Shown here: positions 18,314-26,297 of the stretch, piece after piece
Numbering within the stretch: the first letter of the stretch is position 1
Layout of the letters: each line of letters opens with the position of its first letter
NCBI RefSeq assembly: GCF_013266695.1
Contig: NZ_JABRXF010000001.1
Span: 1,119,236-1,183,235 of the forward strand
Reading direction: 5' to 3'
Length of the DNA: 64,000 bases
Source of the DNA: Hongsoonwoonella zoysiae
GTDB lineage: Bacteria > Pseudomonadota > Alphaproteobacteria > Rhizobiales > Stappiaceae
The notes under the pieces: generated by a model
Seen by the model: only the letters and a program-made list of their open reading frames with translations
Databases searched by the model: none
What the model was told of the DNA's origin: nothing
Position numbers and translations under genes: made by a program

Positions 18314-18685
18314 ATGAACCGCACCTTCGACGAACTGGGCTTCGATCCGGAAATACTGGGTCCGGAGGAGGAGCAGAAAAGCAAGGTCCGGGATAGGCTG
18401 TTCCGCACCGCGCGAAAGGCCGCGCGGCAGGTGCCGTTCATGGAAGACGTGATCGCGTCCTATTACTGCACTCTCGATCCCGCAACGCCGACCAAGGTGC
18501 GCACTACCCTTCTGGGCACGCTTGCCTATTTCGTCCTGCCGCTCGATGTGGTGCCGGATTTCCTGCTGGGCTTGGGCTTCGGCGACGATGCGACCGTTTT
18601 GATGGCGGCGATCGCCATGGTTCGCGCTCACATCCGCGACGAGCATTACGATGCGGCGAAGGAAGCGCTGAAGGACGAAGGGTAA
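18314..18685 (+). CDS. YkvA family protein (DUF1232)
   Basis: About 123 residues with the DUF1232 hallmark ALYFVLPLDVVPDFL-like segment (LAYFVLPLDVVPDFLLGLG) forming one hydrophobic hairpin, and a second helix at DDATVLMAAIAMV. Function unknown. Start is uncertain: ATG 18314 has GGACGA upstream, ATG 18278 would add 12 residues. A near-CtrA motif (TTAA-N7-TTAT, 18216-18230) lies upstream but is not convincing. Confidence 0.8.
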   Translation: MNRTFDELGFDPEILGPEEEQKSKVRDRLFRTARKAARQVPFMEDVIASYYCTLDPATPTKVRTTLLGTLAYFVLPLDVVPDFLLGLGFGDDATVLMAAIAMVRAHIRDEHYDAAKEALKDEG

Positions 18686-18689
18686 GATA

Positions 18690-19583
18690 TTACCCGTTGA
18701 AGATCAGCGCGCAGCCGATGATGACGAGGATCGCCCCCGCCCAGGCGCCAGGGGCGGGAATTTCCTTCGTACGCCACCACAACAGCGGCAGTTGTAGCGC
18801 GGGCGTCGTCGCCGACAGCGTGGAAATGATGCCGACTTCGCCGCCTGAAAGAGCGAACAGGATCAGCGTCATGCCGACACCCATGCCGAGCACGCCGGAA
18901 AGGGCGACCAGGCTTGTCACCCGCCACGTCAGCGGATTGGCCGGCTGAAACCGCTGCACCGGCAGGCGCATGAGGAGCGTCAGGCCAAGCGCCGCCGTGC
19001 CGACGCGAAGGGCGGAAACCGCGACGGGATCGACGCCGGTTTCCATGACCGGCCGAGCGATCAGCGAACCGATCGATTGCGCGAGCGCCGCCGCCAGCCC
19101 AAGCAGGATGCCGGCCCATAGCGGGCCCTTGACGCTTTCCCACTGGTGAAGTTGCGAGCGGCGCTTGCCGAAGGCGATGGCGAGAACCACGCCGCCGAAG
19201 GTTATCAGCGCACCGATCAGGGCACTTGGCGACAGATATTCGCCAAGCAGCAGCCAGCCGAGCAGCACGGACATGGGAGCATTGAGCGAGAACAGGATCG
19301 CGGTGCGGCGCGGGCCCATGCGGTTCATGGTCAAAAACAGCGCGGTATCTCCGAGAAAAATGCCGATGAAACCGGAGGCGAAGATTGCCGGAAGCTGGTC
19401 CGCACCGATCGTCTGCCATGTTCCGGCGACGATCGCATAGACGGCGAGCATGACGAAGACGATCGCCATGCGGATTCGGTTGAAGGCGATTGCGCCGAGA
19501 TGGGCGGCGGGGCCGGCTGCGATCAGGCCGGTCATGGCCCAGGTCAGCGCAGCGGCAAGCGCCGCGAATTCATAAATGAACAT
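18690..19583 (-). CDS. EamA/DMT family exporter
   Basis: A 297-residue membrane protein with ten hydrophobic helices in two EamA repeats (repeat one ends near GALITFGGVVLAIAFG; repeat two ends near WAGAILVIIGCALIFNG). It is a drug/metabolite transporter superfamily permease; substrate unknown. Convergent with the DUF1232 gene with only four bases between stops. Confidence 0.87.
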   Translation of the reverse strand: MFIYEFAALAAALTWAMTGLIAAGPAAHLGAIAFNRIRMAIVFVMLAVYAIVAGTWQTIGADQLPAIFASGFIGIFLGDTALFLTMNRMGPRRTAILFSLNAPMSVLLGWLLLGEYLSPSALIGALITFGGVVLAIAFGKRRSQLHQWESVKGPLWAGILLGLAAALAQSIGSLIARPVMETGVDPVAVSALRVGTAALGLTLLMRLPVQRFQPANPLTWRVTSLVALSGVLGMGVGMTLILFALSGGEVGIISTLSATTPALQLPLLWWRTKEIPAPGAWAGAILVIIGCALIFNG

Positions 19584-19642
19584 CGGGTGTTCCGGGTCGC
19601 GGAGCGTTCAGCTTGTGCCGCGAAATGAAAGAATGAAGAAGG

Positions 19643-19701
19643 CCGGGCGGCGCTAGTGTGGTGGATTTGAAATACGCCTCACCATTGCAGCCGCCGCCCG
19701 G
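19643..19701 (-). terminator. long stem-loop downstream of asd
   Basis: CCGGGCGGCG (19643-19652) and CGCCGCCCGG (19692-19701) are a perfect 10-bp inverted repeat with a 39-base loop, starting 17 bases after the asd stop. The minus strand continues as CCTTCTTCATTC, so the T-tract is imperfect. The loop holds a shorter TGGTG/TCACCA repeat. It may be a terminator, or a remnant of a dispersed element. Confidence 0.45.
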
Positions 19702-19717
19702 AGAATATGGAAATTCG

Positions 19718-20752
19718 TCAGGCAGCCTGCTTCTTGGGCTGGATGAGCTTTCGGTTCACCAGAAGCTCTGCGATCTGGACCGTGTTGAGCGCGGCACCCT
19801 TCCTGAGATTGTCCGAGACAACCCAGATGTTGAGGCCGTTCTCGACCGTCGCATCCTCGCGGATGCGCGAAATGAAGGTCGCGTCCTCGCCCGCGCATTC
19901 GTAAGGCGTGACGTAGCCACCGTCCTCCTGCTTGTCGACGACGAGGCAGCCCGGCGCCTCGCGCAGGATCGAGCGGGCTTCTTCCGCCGAAAGCGGCTTT
20001 TCGAACTCGATGTTCACGGATTCCGCATGGCCGATGAAGACCGGCACACGCACGGCGGTGCAGGTGACCTTGATCTTCGGGTCGAGCATCTTCTTCGTTT
20101 CGGCCAGCACCTTCCACTCTTCCTTGGTGTAGCCGTCTTCCATGAACTGGTCGATGTGCGGGATTACGTTGAAGGCGATGCGCTTGGTGAAATTCTCGTT
20201 TTCAATCGGATCGTTCACGAAAACAGCGCGCGTCTGGTTGAAAAGCTCGTCCATCGCGTCCTTGCCCGCGCCTGAGACGGACTGGTAGGTCGAAACGACG
20301 ATCCGCTTGATGTTGGCCGCCTCATGCAGTGGCTTCAGCGCCACGACGAGCTGCGCCGTCGAGCAGTTCGGATTGGCGATGATGTTTTTCCGGCTAAAGC
20401 CCGAAATGGCGTCGGCATTCACTTCCGGCACGATCAGCGGCACGTCGGCGTCGTAGCGCCATGCGGAAGAATTGTCGATGACAACACAGCCCTTGGCGGC
20501 GATCTTCGGCGCCCATTCCTTTGAAACGTTGCCGCCGGCGGACATCAGGCAGATGTCCGTGTCGGAAAAGTCGTAGTTTTCCAGGGCCTGGCACTTCAGC
20601 GTGTCGTCGCCGTAGGAAACGTCCACCCCTTGCGAGCGGCGCGAGGCGATCGGCACCACCTTGTCGGCGGGAAAGCCGCGTTCGTGAAGGATATCGAGCA
20701 TTTCGCGGCCCACATTTCCCGTGGCGCCGACAACTGCGACCTTGTAACCCAT
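19718..20752 (-). CDS. asd: aspartate-semialdehyde dehydrogenase
   Basis: A 344-residue Asd, reducing aspartyl-phosphate to aspartate semialdehyde, the branch precursor of Lys/DAP, Thr and Met. Motifs: NADP site VVGATGNVGREML, catalytic Cys in NPNCSTAQLV, STYQSVSGAG and the His in VFIGHAESVN. Start at 20752 has GAGAGGAAG nine bases upstream. Its 5' region is notable: a Thr/Lys-rich small ORF and alternative stem-loops lie between a promoter-like site and asd, suggesting leader-peptide control. Confidence 0.96.
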   Translation of the reverse strand: MGYKVAVVGATGNVGREMLDILHERGFPADKVVPIASRRSQGVDVSYGDDTLKCQALENYDFSDTDICLMSAGGNVSKEWAPKIAAKGCVVIDNSSAWRYDADVPLIVPEVNADAISGFSRKNIIANPNCSTAQLVVALKPLHEAANIKRIVVSTYQSVSGAGKDAMDELFNQTRAVFVNDPIENENFTKRIAFNVIPHIDQFMEDGYTKEEWKVLAETKKMLDPKIKVTCTAVRVPVFIGHAESVNIEFEKPLSAEEARSILREAPGCLVVDKQEDGGYVTPYECAGEDATFISRIREDATVENGLNIWVVSDNLRKGAALNTVQIAELLVNRKLIQPKKQAA

Positions 20753-20862
20753 TTCGGTTCTTCCTCTCTTGTCCGCTCCCCGCGGCCTTTCGGTCGCATT
20801 TCACGACCGCCGGCCCGCTCGCGCCCCTCGTATCCCGGGGGAGCGCGGGACGAGAGGCACCG
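20753..20862 (-). promoter_or_regulatory. structured leader of asd (possible attenuator-like region)
   Basis: On the minus strand this 110-base stretch can fold in more than one way. CGGTCG (20804-20809) pairs with CGACCG (20791-20796) in a local hairpin. The same region, GGTCGTG (20802-20808), can instead pair with CACGACC (20881-20887) inside the Thr codons of the upstream small ORF. CGCTCCCC (20837-20844) can pair with GGGGAGCG (20774-20781) close to the asd ribosome site. No T-tract is present, so control would be translational or Rho-type rather than classical intrinsic attenuation. Confidence 0.45.
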
Positions 20863-20994
20863 TCAGACGGTGGTTTTCGTGGTCGTGGTTTTGGAAACGG
20901 TCGTCGTTCGAACGGTCTGGCGCGCGCGCGTCATCGCCACCGCGCCGAAGGCGGTCCTGAACAGGCTGGCGATGTCGTCAAGGCGGCGGGCCAT
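20863..20994 (-). CDS. candidate Thr/Lys-rich leader peptide upstream of asd
   Basis: A 43-codon frame (MARRLDDIASLFRTAFG...) ending in TTTVSKTTTTKTTV and TGA, 110 bases before asd on the same strand. An internal ATG at 20934 would give a 23-residue peptide beginning MTRARQTVR, close to typical leader peptide size and reminiscent of enterobacterial ThrL. Nine of the last 14 codons are Thr and two are Lys, both end products of the aspartate pathway that asd feeds. The stop codon lies in a hairpin (CACCGT/ACGGTG). Ribosome sites for both starts are weak. It has not been shown to be translated. Confidence 0.5.
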   Translation of the reverse strand: MARRLDDIASLFRTAFGAVAMTRARQTVRTTTVSKTTTTKTTV

Positions 20995-21029
20995 GAAATG
21001 AAAATCCGTTCGCTTCGAATTCGCCGCAC

Positions 21030-21058
21030 GTCATGACGGGAATGGCGGTGAAAGTCAA
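21030..21058 (-). promoter_or_regulatory. candidate promoter of the asd leader
   Basis: TTGACT (21053-21058, minus strand) with CATGAC 17 bases later (21030-21035). This would start a transcript about 30 bases before the leader ORF. The -35 is good, the -10 poor. Confidence 0.35.
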
Positions 21059-21101
21059 CTGTCATGCGCGTGATTGGAGGTCGCCGGGCCCGGAATGGCG
21101 C

Positions 21102-21569
21102 TTATTCGGCATTTCCGGCCGGATCTTGCGTTCGCCGGGCGATGCGCCAGCTTCCAGCCGTTCTCCCGGCCACAAGCCAGTAGACGAAACCTGCCACGAA
21201 GCCAGCTGCAAGCGCGACGCTCGTTCCGGGGCGCAGCGCGGGTTCGCCCGCCGTCACGCCCGGTTCGCCGAGGCTCCACAGCCCGAAGGCGATCAGCCCG
21301 CCCGCAGCGAGGTTGAGGATGAGTGATTTCATGCGCAGGATTTCGGCGACAAGAATCGCCGCGAATGCGGGAACCGCCGCCATTCCGCCGATGATCATGC
21401 CGGAAACCGCTCCGGTCCAGACGGTCGCGGCAAAGCGCGCCGGATCGCCCTCTATACCTTGCGGCTGGAACAGGCCCCAGGCGAGGAAAAGCCCGGCCGA
21501 GGCAAGCGCCAGCCCGTATCCGAAGACGATCTTGACGACCTGCCAGAGAAGCTTGCCCGCGTCGATCAT
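21102..21569 (-). CDS. membrane protein of unknown function, downstream of rlmN
   Basis: A 155-residue protein with four predicted hydrophobic helices (about 8-30, 45-72, 80-96, 115-135). I recognise no domain. It starts three bases after the rlmN stop and is surely in the same operon. The C-terminus (RRTQDPAGNAE) is cytoplasmic-looking. Confidence 0.75.
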   Translation of the reverse strand: MIDAGKLLWQVVKIVFGYGLALASAGLFLAWGLFQPQGIEGDPARFAATVWTGAVSGMIIGGMAAVPAFAAILVAEILRMKSLILNLAAGGLIAFGLWSLGEPGVTAGEPALRPGTSVALAAGFVAGFVYWLVAGRTAGSWRIARRTQDPAGNAE

Positions 21570-21572
21570 CGA

Positions 21573-22820
21573 TCAGGAAGCGTTTGCGCCGGTTTCCAGC
21601 GCCTCGCGGTCGCGCTTTCTCATCCGCTCGGATTCGGACTTGAGCTGGCCACAGGCGGCGAAAATGTCGCGCCCGCGCGGCGTCCTGATCGGCGAAGCAT
21701 ATCCCGCCCGGTTCACGACATCGGCGAATTCCTCGATCCGCTCCCAGTCGGAACACTCGTAAGGCGAGCCCGGCCACGGATTGAAGGGGATCAGGTTGAT
21801 CTTCGCCGGAATGCCCTTGAGAAGGCGTACGAGTTCCCTGGCGTCCGCAAGGCTGTCGTTCACGCCCTTCAGCATCACGTATTCGAAGGTAATGCGCTTG
21901 GCGTTGGAAAGACCGGGATAGTTGCGGCAGGCGTCCAGGAGTGCCGCGATGTTCCATTTCTTGTTGATCGGCACCAGCTCGTCGCGAAGGTCGTCGCGTA
22001 CGGCATGGAGTGATATGGCGAGCATGCAGCCGATCTCGTCTCCGGTACGCTCGATCATCGGTACGACGCCTGAGGTCGACAGGGTGATGCGCCGCTTGGA
22101 AAGCGACAGGCCTTCGCCGTCTGACGCGATCAGCAGCGCCTTTTTCACCTGGTCGAAATTATAAAGCGGCTCGCCCATGCCCATCATCACGACGTTCGTG
22201 ACGAGGCGGCCTTCGGACGGCACGACCGCGCCCTGCGGCGTCTCGGCGTCGGGAAAATCGCCCAGTCGGTCGCGCGCGATCAGCACCTGAGAGAGGATTT
22301 CCTCCGCAGTCAGATTGCGCACCAGCTTCTGGGTTCCGGTATGGCAGAAGGTGCAGGTGAGCGTGCAGCCGACCTGCGAGGAAACGCAAAGCGTGCCCCG
22401 GCCTTCCTCGGGGATATAGACGGTTTCCACCTCGACGGGCCGGCCCGCGCCGCGTGCCGGGAAGCGGAACAGCCATTTGCGCGTGCCGTCGACCGAAATC
22501 TGCTCGGAGACGATTTCCGGCCGCGCGATGGAAAAGTTTTCGGCAAGCTTGGCCCTGAGTTCCTTGGAAACATTGGTCATGCCCGAAAAATCGGAGACGC
22601 CGCGAACGTAGAGCCAGTGCCAGAGCTGGCTCACGCGCATGCGGGCCTGCTTTTCAGCAACCCCGATATCCTTCAAGGCCTGCGCAAGATCCTCGCGATC
22701 CATACCGACAAGGGAGGGCTTTTCCTGCACCCCCGTCGTTTCACGGGCAGCCGATGCCACCGCCTCCGCGAGCGGAGCGCCGGTTCGGGATTCATGCGCG
22801 ATATCGAGCGTTACGGGCAT
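21573..22820 (-). CDS. rlmN: 23S rRNA/tRNA (adenine C2) methyltransferase RlmN
   Basis: A 415-residue radical SAM enzyme that methylates C2 of A2503 in 23S rRNA and A37 in some tRNAs. The cluster motif [14 protein letters not shown] gives the C-x3-C-x2-C pattern; [32 protein letters not shown] and the catalytic Cys near the C-terminus (FAACGQL) follow. Start at 22820 ([12 protein letters not shown]) is chosen; the frame upstream to 22937 is not family-like. Confidence 0.95.
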   Translation of the reverse strand: MPVTLDIAHESRTGAPLAEAVASAARETTGVQEKPSLVGMDREDLAQALKDIGVAEKQARMRVSQLWHWLYVRGVSDFSGMTNVSKELRAKLAENFSIARPEIVSEQISVDGTRKWLFRFPARGAGRPVEVETVYIPEEGRGTLCVSSQVGCTLTCTFCHTGTQKLVRNLTAEEILSQVLIARDRLGDFPDAETPQGAVVPSEGRLVTNVVMMGMGEPLYNFDQVKKALLIASDGEGLSLSKRRITLSTSGVVPMIERTGDEIGCMLAISLHAVRDDLRDELVPINKKWNIAALLDACRNYPGLSNAKRITFEYVMLKGVNDSLADARELVRLLKGIPAKINLIPFNPWPGSPYECSDWERIEEFADVVNRAGYASPIRTPRGRDIFAACGQLKSESERMRKRDREALETGANAS

Positions 22821-22908
22821 AATGTTTCGTCCGGTAATTCGGTTTGCGTCCACGCTCGGTTTTCTCAAACCGCCGACGGAGGCGCAATCCAGCAGTATCT
22901 CGAACAGC

Positions 22909-22941
22909 AAAAACGGCGCCCGTGGGAGGGGTCCCACGGGC
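22909..22941 (-). terminator. intrinsic terminator on the minus strand (after ialB)
   Basis: GCCCGTGGGA (22918-22927) and TCCCACGGGC (22932-22941) form a perfect 10-bp stem with a four-base loop; the minus strand continues GCCGTTTTTGCTG. It sits about 110 bases past the ialB stop and 89 bases before the rlmN start, so it separates these two transcripts. Confidence 0.75.
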
Positions 22942-23050
22942 TCCGCAATTCGCTTCGTTGCCGCTCATATAACTCAAATACGGCTTTTTGTGACCCCCCT
23001 CGCTTGCGATTGGAGCGAGAACGGGAGTTTAAGCCTGGTCTGCCGGCAGC

Positions 23051-23569
23051 TTACTGGCAGGCCTTGCCGGCGGCGTCGATCGCAGCCGTTACGCCTGAGA
23101 GCGAGTACCTGTAGCTCGTTTGCGTGTCGCGGCTGGAAACGCCGGAAACGGTCATCGAGCGGCCGGCCTTCATGGCGCCGACGAGTTCCTGTTCCTTGGC
23201 CGCGTTTTCCACCCAGGCGCCGTCGCCCTTGGTAAACAGCGTGAACTTGTTGCCGTCGACGTCGATCTCCACCGAGGAGCCGTCCTTGAAGGGATAGCCG
23301 ACCATCACCATGGGTTCGTTAGCTACTCCCTCCGCCGGCCGCGTGGAGACGAAGAAAAAGACGTCGCCATGGTTGCGGTCGCTCGGTTTCATCTCCAGCG
23401 GCTTCGACAGCGCGTAGCAGACTTTGCCTTTCGGACCGCCATACGTGTAGGTCGCCCAATCCTTGAACTGATTGACGAGGGTTGGTGTCTGCGCGCTCGC
23501 CGAGACGCCCGAAAGGGCGAGCGCCAGGACGGCCGGAACCAGGATTCTTGCGAGGGTTCGTACGTGCAT
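23051..23569 (-). CDS. invasion-associated locus B (IalB) family protein
   Basis: A 172-residue exported protein: signal peptide to about residue 27 (LALALSGVSASAQ), then an IalB domain (FKDWATYTY, CYALSKPLEMKP, VFFFVSTRPAEG, MVGYPFKDGSSVEIDVDG). IalB is known in Bartonella for erythrocyte entry, but homologues are widespread in free-living Hyphomicrobiales, where the role is unknown. GGAG lies just before ATG 23569. It is divergent from an ECF sigma gene, with a perfect palindrome between them. Confidence 0.88.
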   Translation of the reverse strand: MHVRTLARILVPAVLALALSGVSASAQTPTLVNQFKDWATYTYGGPKGKVCYALSKPLEMKPSDRNHGDVFFFVSTRPAEGVANEPMVMVGYPFKDGSSVEIDVDGNKFTLFTKGDGAWVENAAKEQELVGAMKAGRSMTVSGVSSRDTQTSYRYSLSGVTAAIDAAGKACQ

Positions 23570-23635
23570 GATCTCCAAACCGCTTCTCGTTTGCGCTTCA
23601 GGTTCGTTTCGAATTGTCATTCGCCTATACACCGA

Positions 23636-23656
23636 GTTTTAAGGTTACCTTAAAAC
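23636..23656. promoter_or_regulatory. perfect 21-bp palindrome between ialB and the ECF sigma gene
   Basis: GTTTTAAGGT (23636-23645), one central T, then ACCTTAAAAC (23647-23656). AGGTTAC is repeated at 23642-23648 and 23657-23663. The spot is 67 bases from the ialB start and 135 from the sigma start, good for a shared operator. The binding protein is not identifiable from sequence. Confidence 0.5.
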
Positions 23657-23790
23657 AGGTTACGAAAGGGTTGAATGCCCGTTCGGCATTGTGGCGGGCG
23701 GGCGAGGCGGGCTACTATCGGCGAAACTCACCCGCCCCACTGGCGGCAAGATTCGGGCGAGAATTTGACGGCGGGGCGCGGGAATGCGAC

Positions 23791-24393
23791 ATGCCGTTGC
23801 GGCAACGAAGTAATGAGGCGGCCAACTTGGCGAACGCGGAGCATTTGAACGGTTTGATCCTGCGCGTGGCCGAAAGTCGCGATCAAGCGGCATTCGCCGA
23901 GCTGTTCGACCATTTTGCGCCGCGAATCAAGGCTTATCTCATCAAGCTTGGCTCCGATCAGACATTGGCCGAGGAGCTTGCGCAGGAGGTGATGATCACG
24001 CTCTGGCGCAAGGCGGCGCTGTTCAATCCCGCGAAATCTTCCGCAGCGACGTGGCTCTTCCGGATCGCGCGAAACCGAAGGATCGACGCCGCGCGGCGCG
24101 ACAGGTCGGGCATGATCGATGCCGAAGACCCCTCGCTGCGGCCGGCCGCACCCGAAGAACCGGGGGAGGAGCTGGATGCGCGCCTGCGCGAAAAGCGCAT
24201 CCGTATCGCCTTGAAAACGCTGCCGGAAGAGCAGGCGGACCTTGTGAGAAGAGCCTTTTTCTCTGGCCTTTCCCATAGCCAGATCGCCGAGGATACGGGC
24301 CTGCCGCTTGGCACCGTGAAATCCAGGATCAGGCTCGCGTTCGGCCGTCTTCGCAGGACGCTCGAAGCCGATCAGGCCGTCGACACCGACTGA
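23791..24393 (+). CDS. ECF-type sigma-70 family factor
   Basis: A 200-residue ECF sigma factor. Region 2 is at about 20-90 (FAELFDHFAPRIKAYL, EELAQEVMITLWRKA, ATWLFRIARNRRID) and region 4 at about 125-185 (LPEEQADLVRRAFFSGLSHSQIAEDTGLPLGTVKSR). It resembles the RpoE/ChrR-type (ECF11) sigma of Rhodobacter that answers singlet oxygen, by memory of the family. In that group a ChrR anti-sigma gene normally follows at once; none is here, the next gene being convergent. GGGA lies seven bases before ATG 23791; the frame to 23614 crosses the palindrome and is unlikely. Confidence 0.9.
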   Translation: MPLRQRSNEAANLANAEHLNGLILRVAESRDQAAFAELFDHFAPRIKAYLIKLGSDQTLAEELAQEVMITLWRKAALFNPAKSSAATWLFRIARNRRIDAARRDRSGMIDAEDPSLRPAAPEEPGEELDARLREKRIRIALKTLPEEQADLVRRAFFSGLSHSQIAEDTGLPLGTVKSRIRLAFGRLRRTLEADQAVDTD

Positions 24394-24400
24394 GATTTCC

Positions 24401-24423
24401 CCGGTTTATCCCGGCGAAACCGG
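24401..24423 (+). terminator. weak stem-loop after the ECF sigma gene
   Basis: CCGGTTT (24401-24407) and AAACCGG (24417-24423), seven bases past the stop codon. No T-tract follows, so terminator function is doubtful. Confidence 0.3.
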
Positions 24424-24508
24424 CGTCGAGGAGAATTCCAATCAGGGATTTTTCGTTGCCAGACCGGCCGGAAAGATATCCCGAGAAATCCTTCACGGCG
24501 TTTTCTCC

Positions 24509-25048
24509 TCAGCCGGGAAGGCGGCTCGGGCGGATGTCGCGCCGGGTCTTGCGGCTCGCCTCGCGCGCCTCGGTCGGCGCGCCGGAGCGGACCGGGCGCG
24601 GAGCGAACTGACCGAGCACGCGGTAGCGGTCGTACATGACGATGGCGCCCGCCATGGCGACATTGATGCAAAAGCGCGTCGGGATCCTGATGGTGTGGGA
24701 ACAGCGCGCGACCATTTCCGGCGAAAGCGAGCCCTGCTCGGGACCAAGCACATAGGCCGCGCGCGCTGGATGACCGAAACTCGGCAGGTCGATGGCGTCT
24801 TCCGTCAGTTCCACGCCGACGAGCTTGCAGTCCTGCGGCAGGTCCATCTGATCGATCGACGGCCAATGGAACAGCGGCAGATGCTCCGTGCTGTTGGAGG
24901 TGTCCGACTTCGGCGCGGACAGAATTCGCTTGTGAGCATCCACCGTGAAGAAAAAGCTTGCGCCGAAAGCATGCGCGGAGCGCATCAGGTTGCCGAGGTT
25001 CATCGGCTTTGAAATGCCTTCGGCACCGATTGCGAAATAGCCGCGCAT
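24509..25048 (-). CDS. TrmH/SpoU family RNA methyltransferase
   Basis: A 179-residue SPOUT methyltransferase. The three motifs are NLGNLMRSAHAFG (about 18-30), YVLGPEQGSLS (about 98-108) and IPTRFCINVAMAGAIVMYDRY (about 122-142). It probably 2'-O-methylates rRNA or tRNA; target unknown. The third motif has CINVAMAG where the family usually has S(L/V)NV. The C-terminal tail is basic (RKTRRDIRPSRLPG). Start 25048 (MRGYFAIG) is preferred over 25087. Confidence 0.85.
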   Translation of the reverse strand: MRGYFAIGAEGISKPMNLGNLMRSAHAFGASFFFTVDAHKRILSAPKSDTSNSTEHLPLFHWPSIDQMDLPQDCKLVGVELTEDAIDLPSFGHPARAAYVLGPEQGSLSPEMVARCSHTIRIPTRFCINVAMAGAIVMYDRYRVLGQFAPRPVRSGAPTEAREASRKTRRDIRPSRLPG

Positions 25049-25243
25049 CAAGGAGTTCCCGAAATTCCGTCGTGAAGAGGTCAGCACATAGCCTCATGCG
25101 TTCCGTTCGGCAAGGAGCGGACCCATCGTAGCATTGTCAGAATTGGCGAGGATTTCTTACGCCGGCCGTCTTTTCATGGTTAACAACCCGTGTTAGGCGA
25201 ATTGCGGGGTGCAACCCATCCGGTTGCCATGAGGGGAAAACAC

Positions 25244-26218
25244 GTGAAAGCCGTTCTTTGCGAGAAATTCGGTCCGCCGTCCGAACTCACCTTGCGTGAA
25301 ATCGAAGCGCCATCCGCCGGCCCGGGCGAGGTCGTGGTGTCGGTGAAGGCAGCCGCGCTCAATTTCTTCGACACGCTTATCATCGAGGGCAAATACCAGT
25401 ACCGGCCCGAAATGCCGTTTTCGCCGAGCGCGGAAATGGCGGGCGTCGTGAAGGCGATCGGCGAGGGCGTGGAGCGCGTCAAACCCGGCGACCGAGTGCT
25501 CGCCTACGTGAGATGGGGCGCGGCGCGCGAGGAAGTGCTGGTCAACGAGGACGACCTGGTGCTTCTGCCCGAGGGCGTTTCCTTCGAGCAGGCGGCGGGG
25601 CTGACCGTTACCTACGGCACCACGCTGCATGCGCTTAAGGACCGGGCGAAGCTTGAGCCGGGCGAAACGGTCGCCGTGCTCGGCGCGTCGGGCGGGGTGG
25701 GTCAGGCGGCGGTGGAGATCGCCAAGGTGATGGGCGCGCGGGTGATCGCCTGCGCCTCAAGCGCGGAAAAGCTTGAATTCGCGAAGCGGTTCGGCGCTGA
25801 CGAACTCGTCAATTACGCCGATGAGGATCTGAAGACGCGGCTGAAGGACCTGACCGACGGTTGCGGTGTCGACGTGGTCTACGATCCCGTCGGCGGCGAC
25901 CTCGCCGAAGCGGCGCTGCGCGCGACCGGGTGGGAAGGGCGCTACCTCGTCGTCGGCTTCGCCTCCGGCGACATCCCGAAGATTCCGCTCAACCTCGTGC
26001 TCCTGAAGGGCTGCGACGTGCTTGGCGTCTTCTGGGGGGAGGCGATCGTGCGCGATCCGGAAGGCCACTGGGAGAACATGGAGACCCTGCTTTCCTGGGT
26101 GCGCGACGGCAAGCTGAAGCCGCATGTGCATAAAGCGTTCAAGCTGGAGGACACGGCGTCGGCCTTGCAGGAAATCGCCGAGCGCAAGGCGAGAGGCAAG
26201 GTGATCGTGACCCCGTGA
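25244..26218 (+). CDS. NADPH:quinone oxidoreductase family protein (zinc-free MDR)
   Basis: A 324-residue medium-chain dehydrogenase/reductase of the quinone-oxidoreductase type. N-terminal GroES-like domain, then the Rossmann motif VLGASGGVGQAAVEIAK, then DVVYDPVGGDLAEAALR. No zinc-site cysteines are seen. It reduces quinones or other enones with NADPH. GTG 25244 (VKAVLCEKFG) is chosen because GAGGGG lies seven bases before it and homologues start there; ATG 25229 is an alternative. Confidence 0.88.
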   Translation: MKAVLCEKFGPPSELTLREIEAPSAGPGEVVVSVKAAALNFFDTLIIEGKYQYRPEMPFSPSAEMAGVVKAIGEGVERVKPGDRVLAYVRWGAAREEVLVNEDDLVLLPEGVSFEQAAGLTVTYGTTLHALKDRAKLEPGETVAVLGASGGVGQAAVEIAKVMGARVIACASSAEKLEFAKRFGADELVNYADEDLKTRLKDLTDGCGVDVVYDPVGGDLAEAALRATGWEGRYLVVGFASGDIPKIPLNLVLLKGCDVLGVFWGEAIVRDPEGHWENMETLLSWVRDGKLKPHVHKAFKLEDTASALQEIAERKARGKVIVTP

Positions 26219-26242
26219 GGGGCTTTGTCCCAAAAGCATCGT

Positions 26243-26289
26243 ATCCCGTGCCCGCTGTGCGGCATTTCGCACCGCGCAGCGCACGGGAT
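26243..26289. terminator. large hairpin between convergent genes
   Basis: ATCCCGTGC (26243-26251) pairs with GCACGGGAT (26281-26289), with GTGCG/CGCAC (26257-26261, 26268-26272) nested inside. It separates two convergent genes and may act as a bidirectional terminator, though no T-tract is present. Confidence 0.5.
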
Positions 26290-26297
26290 GACGTCTC

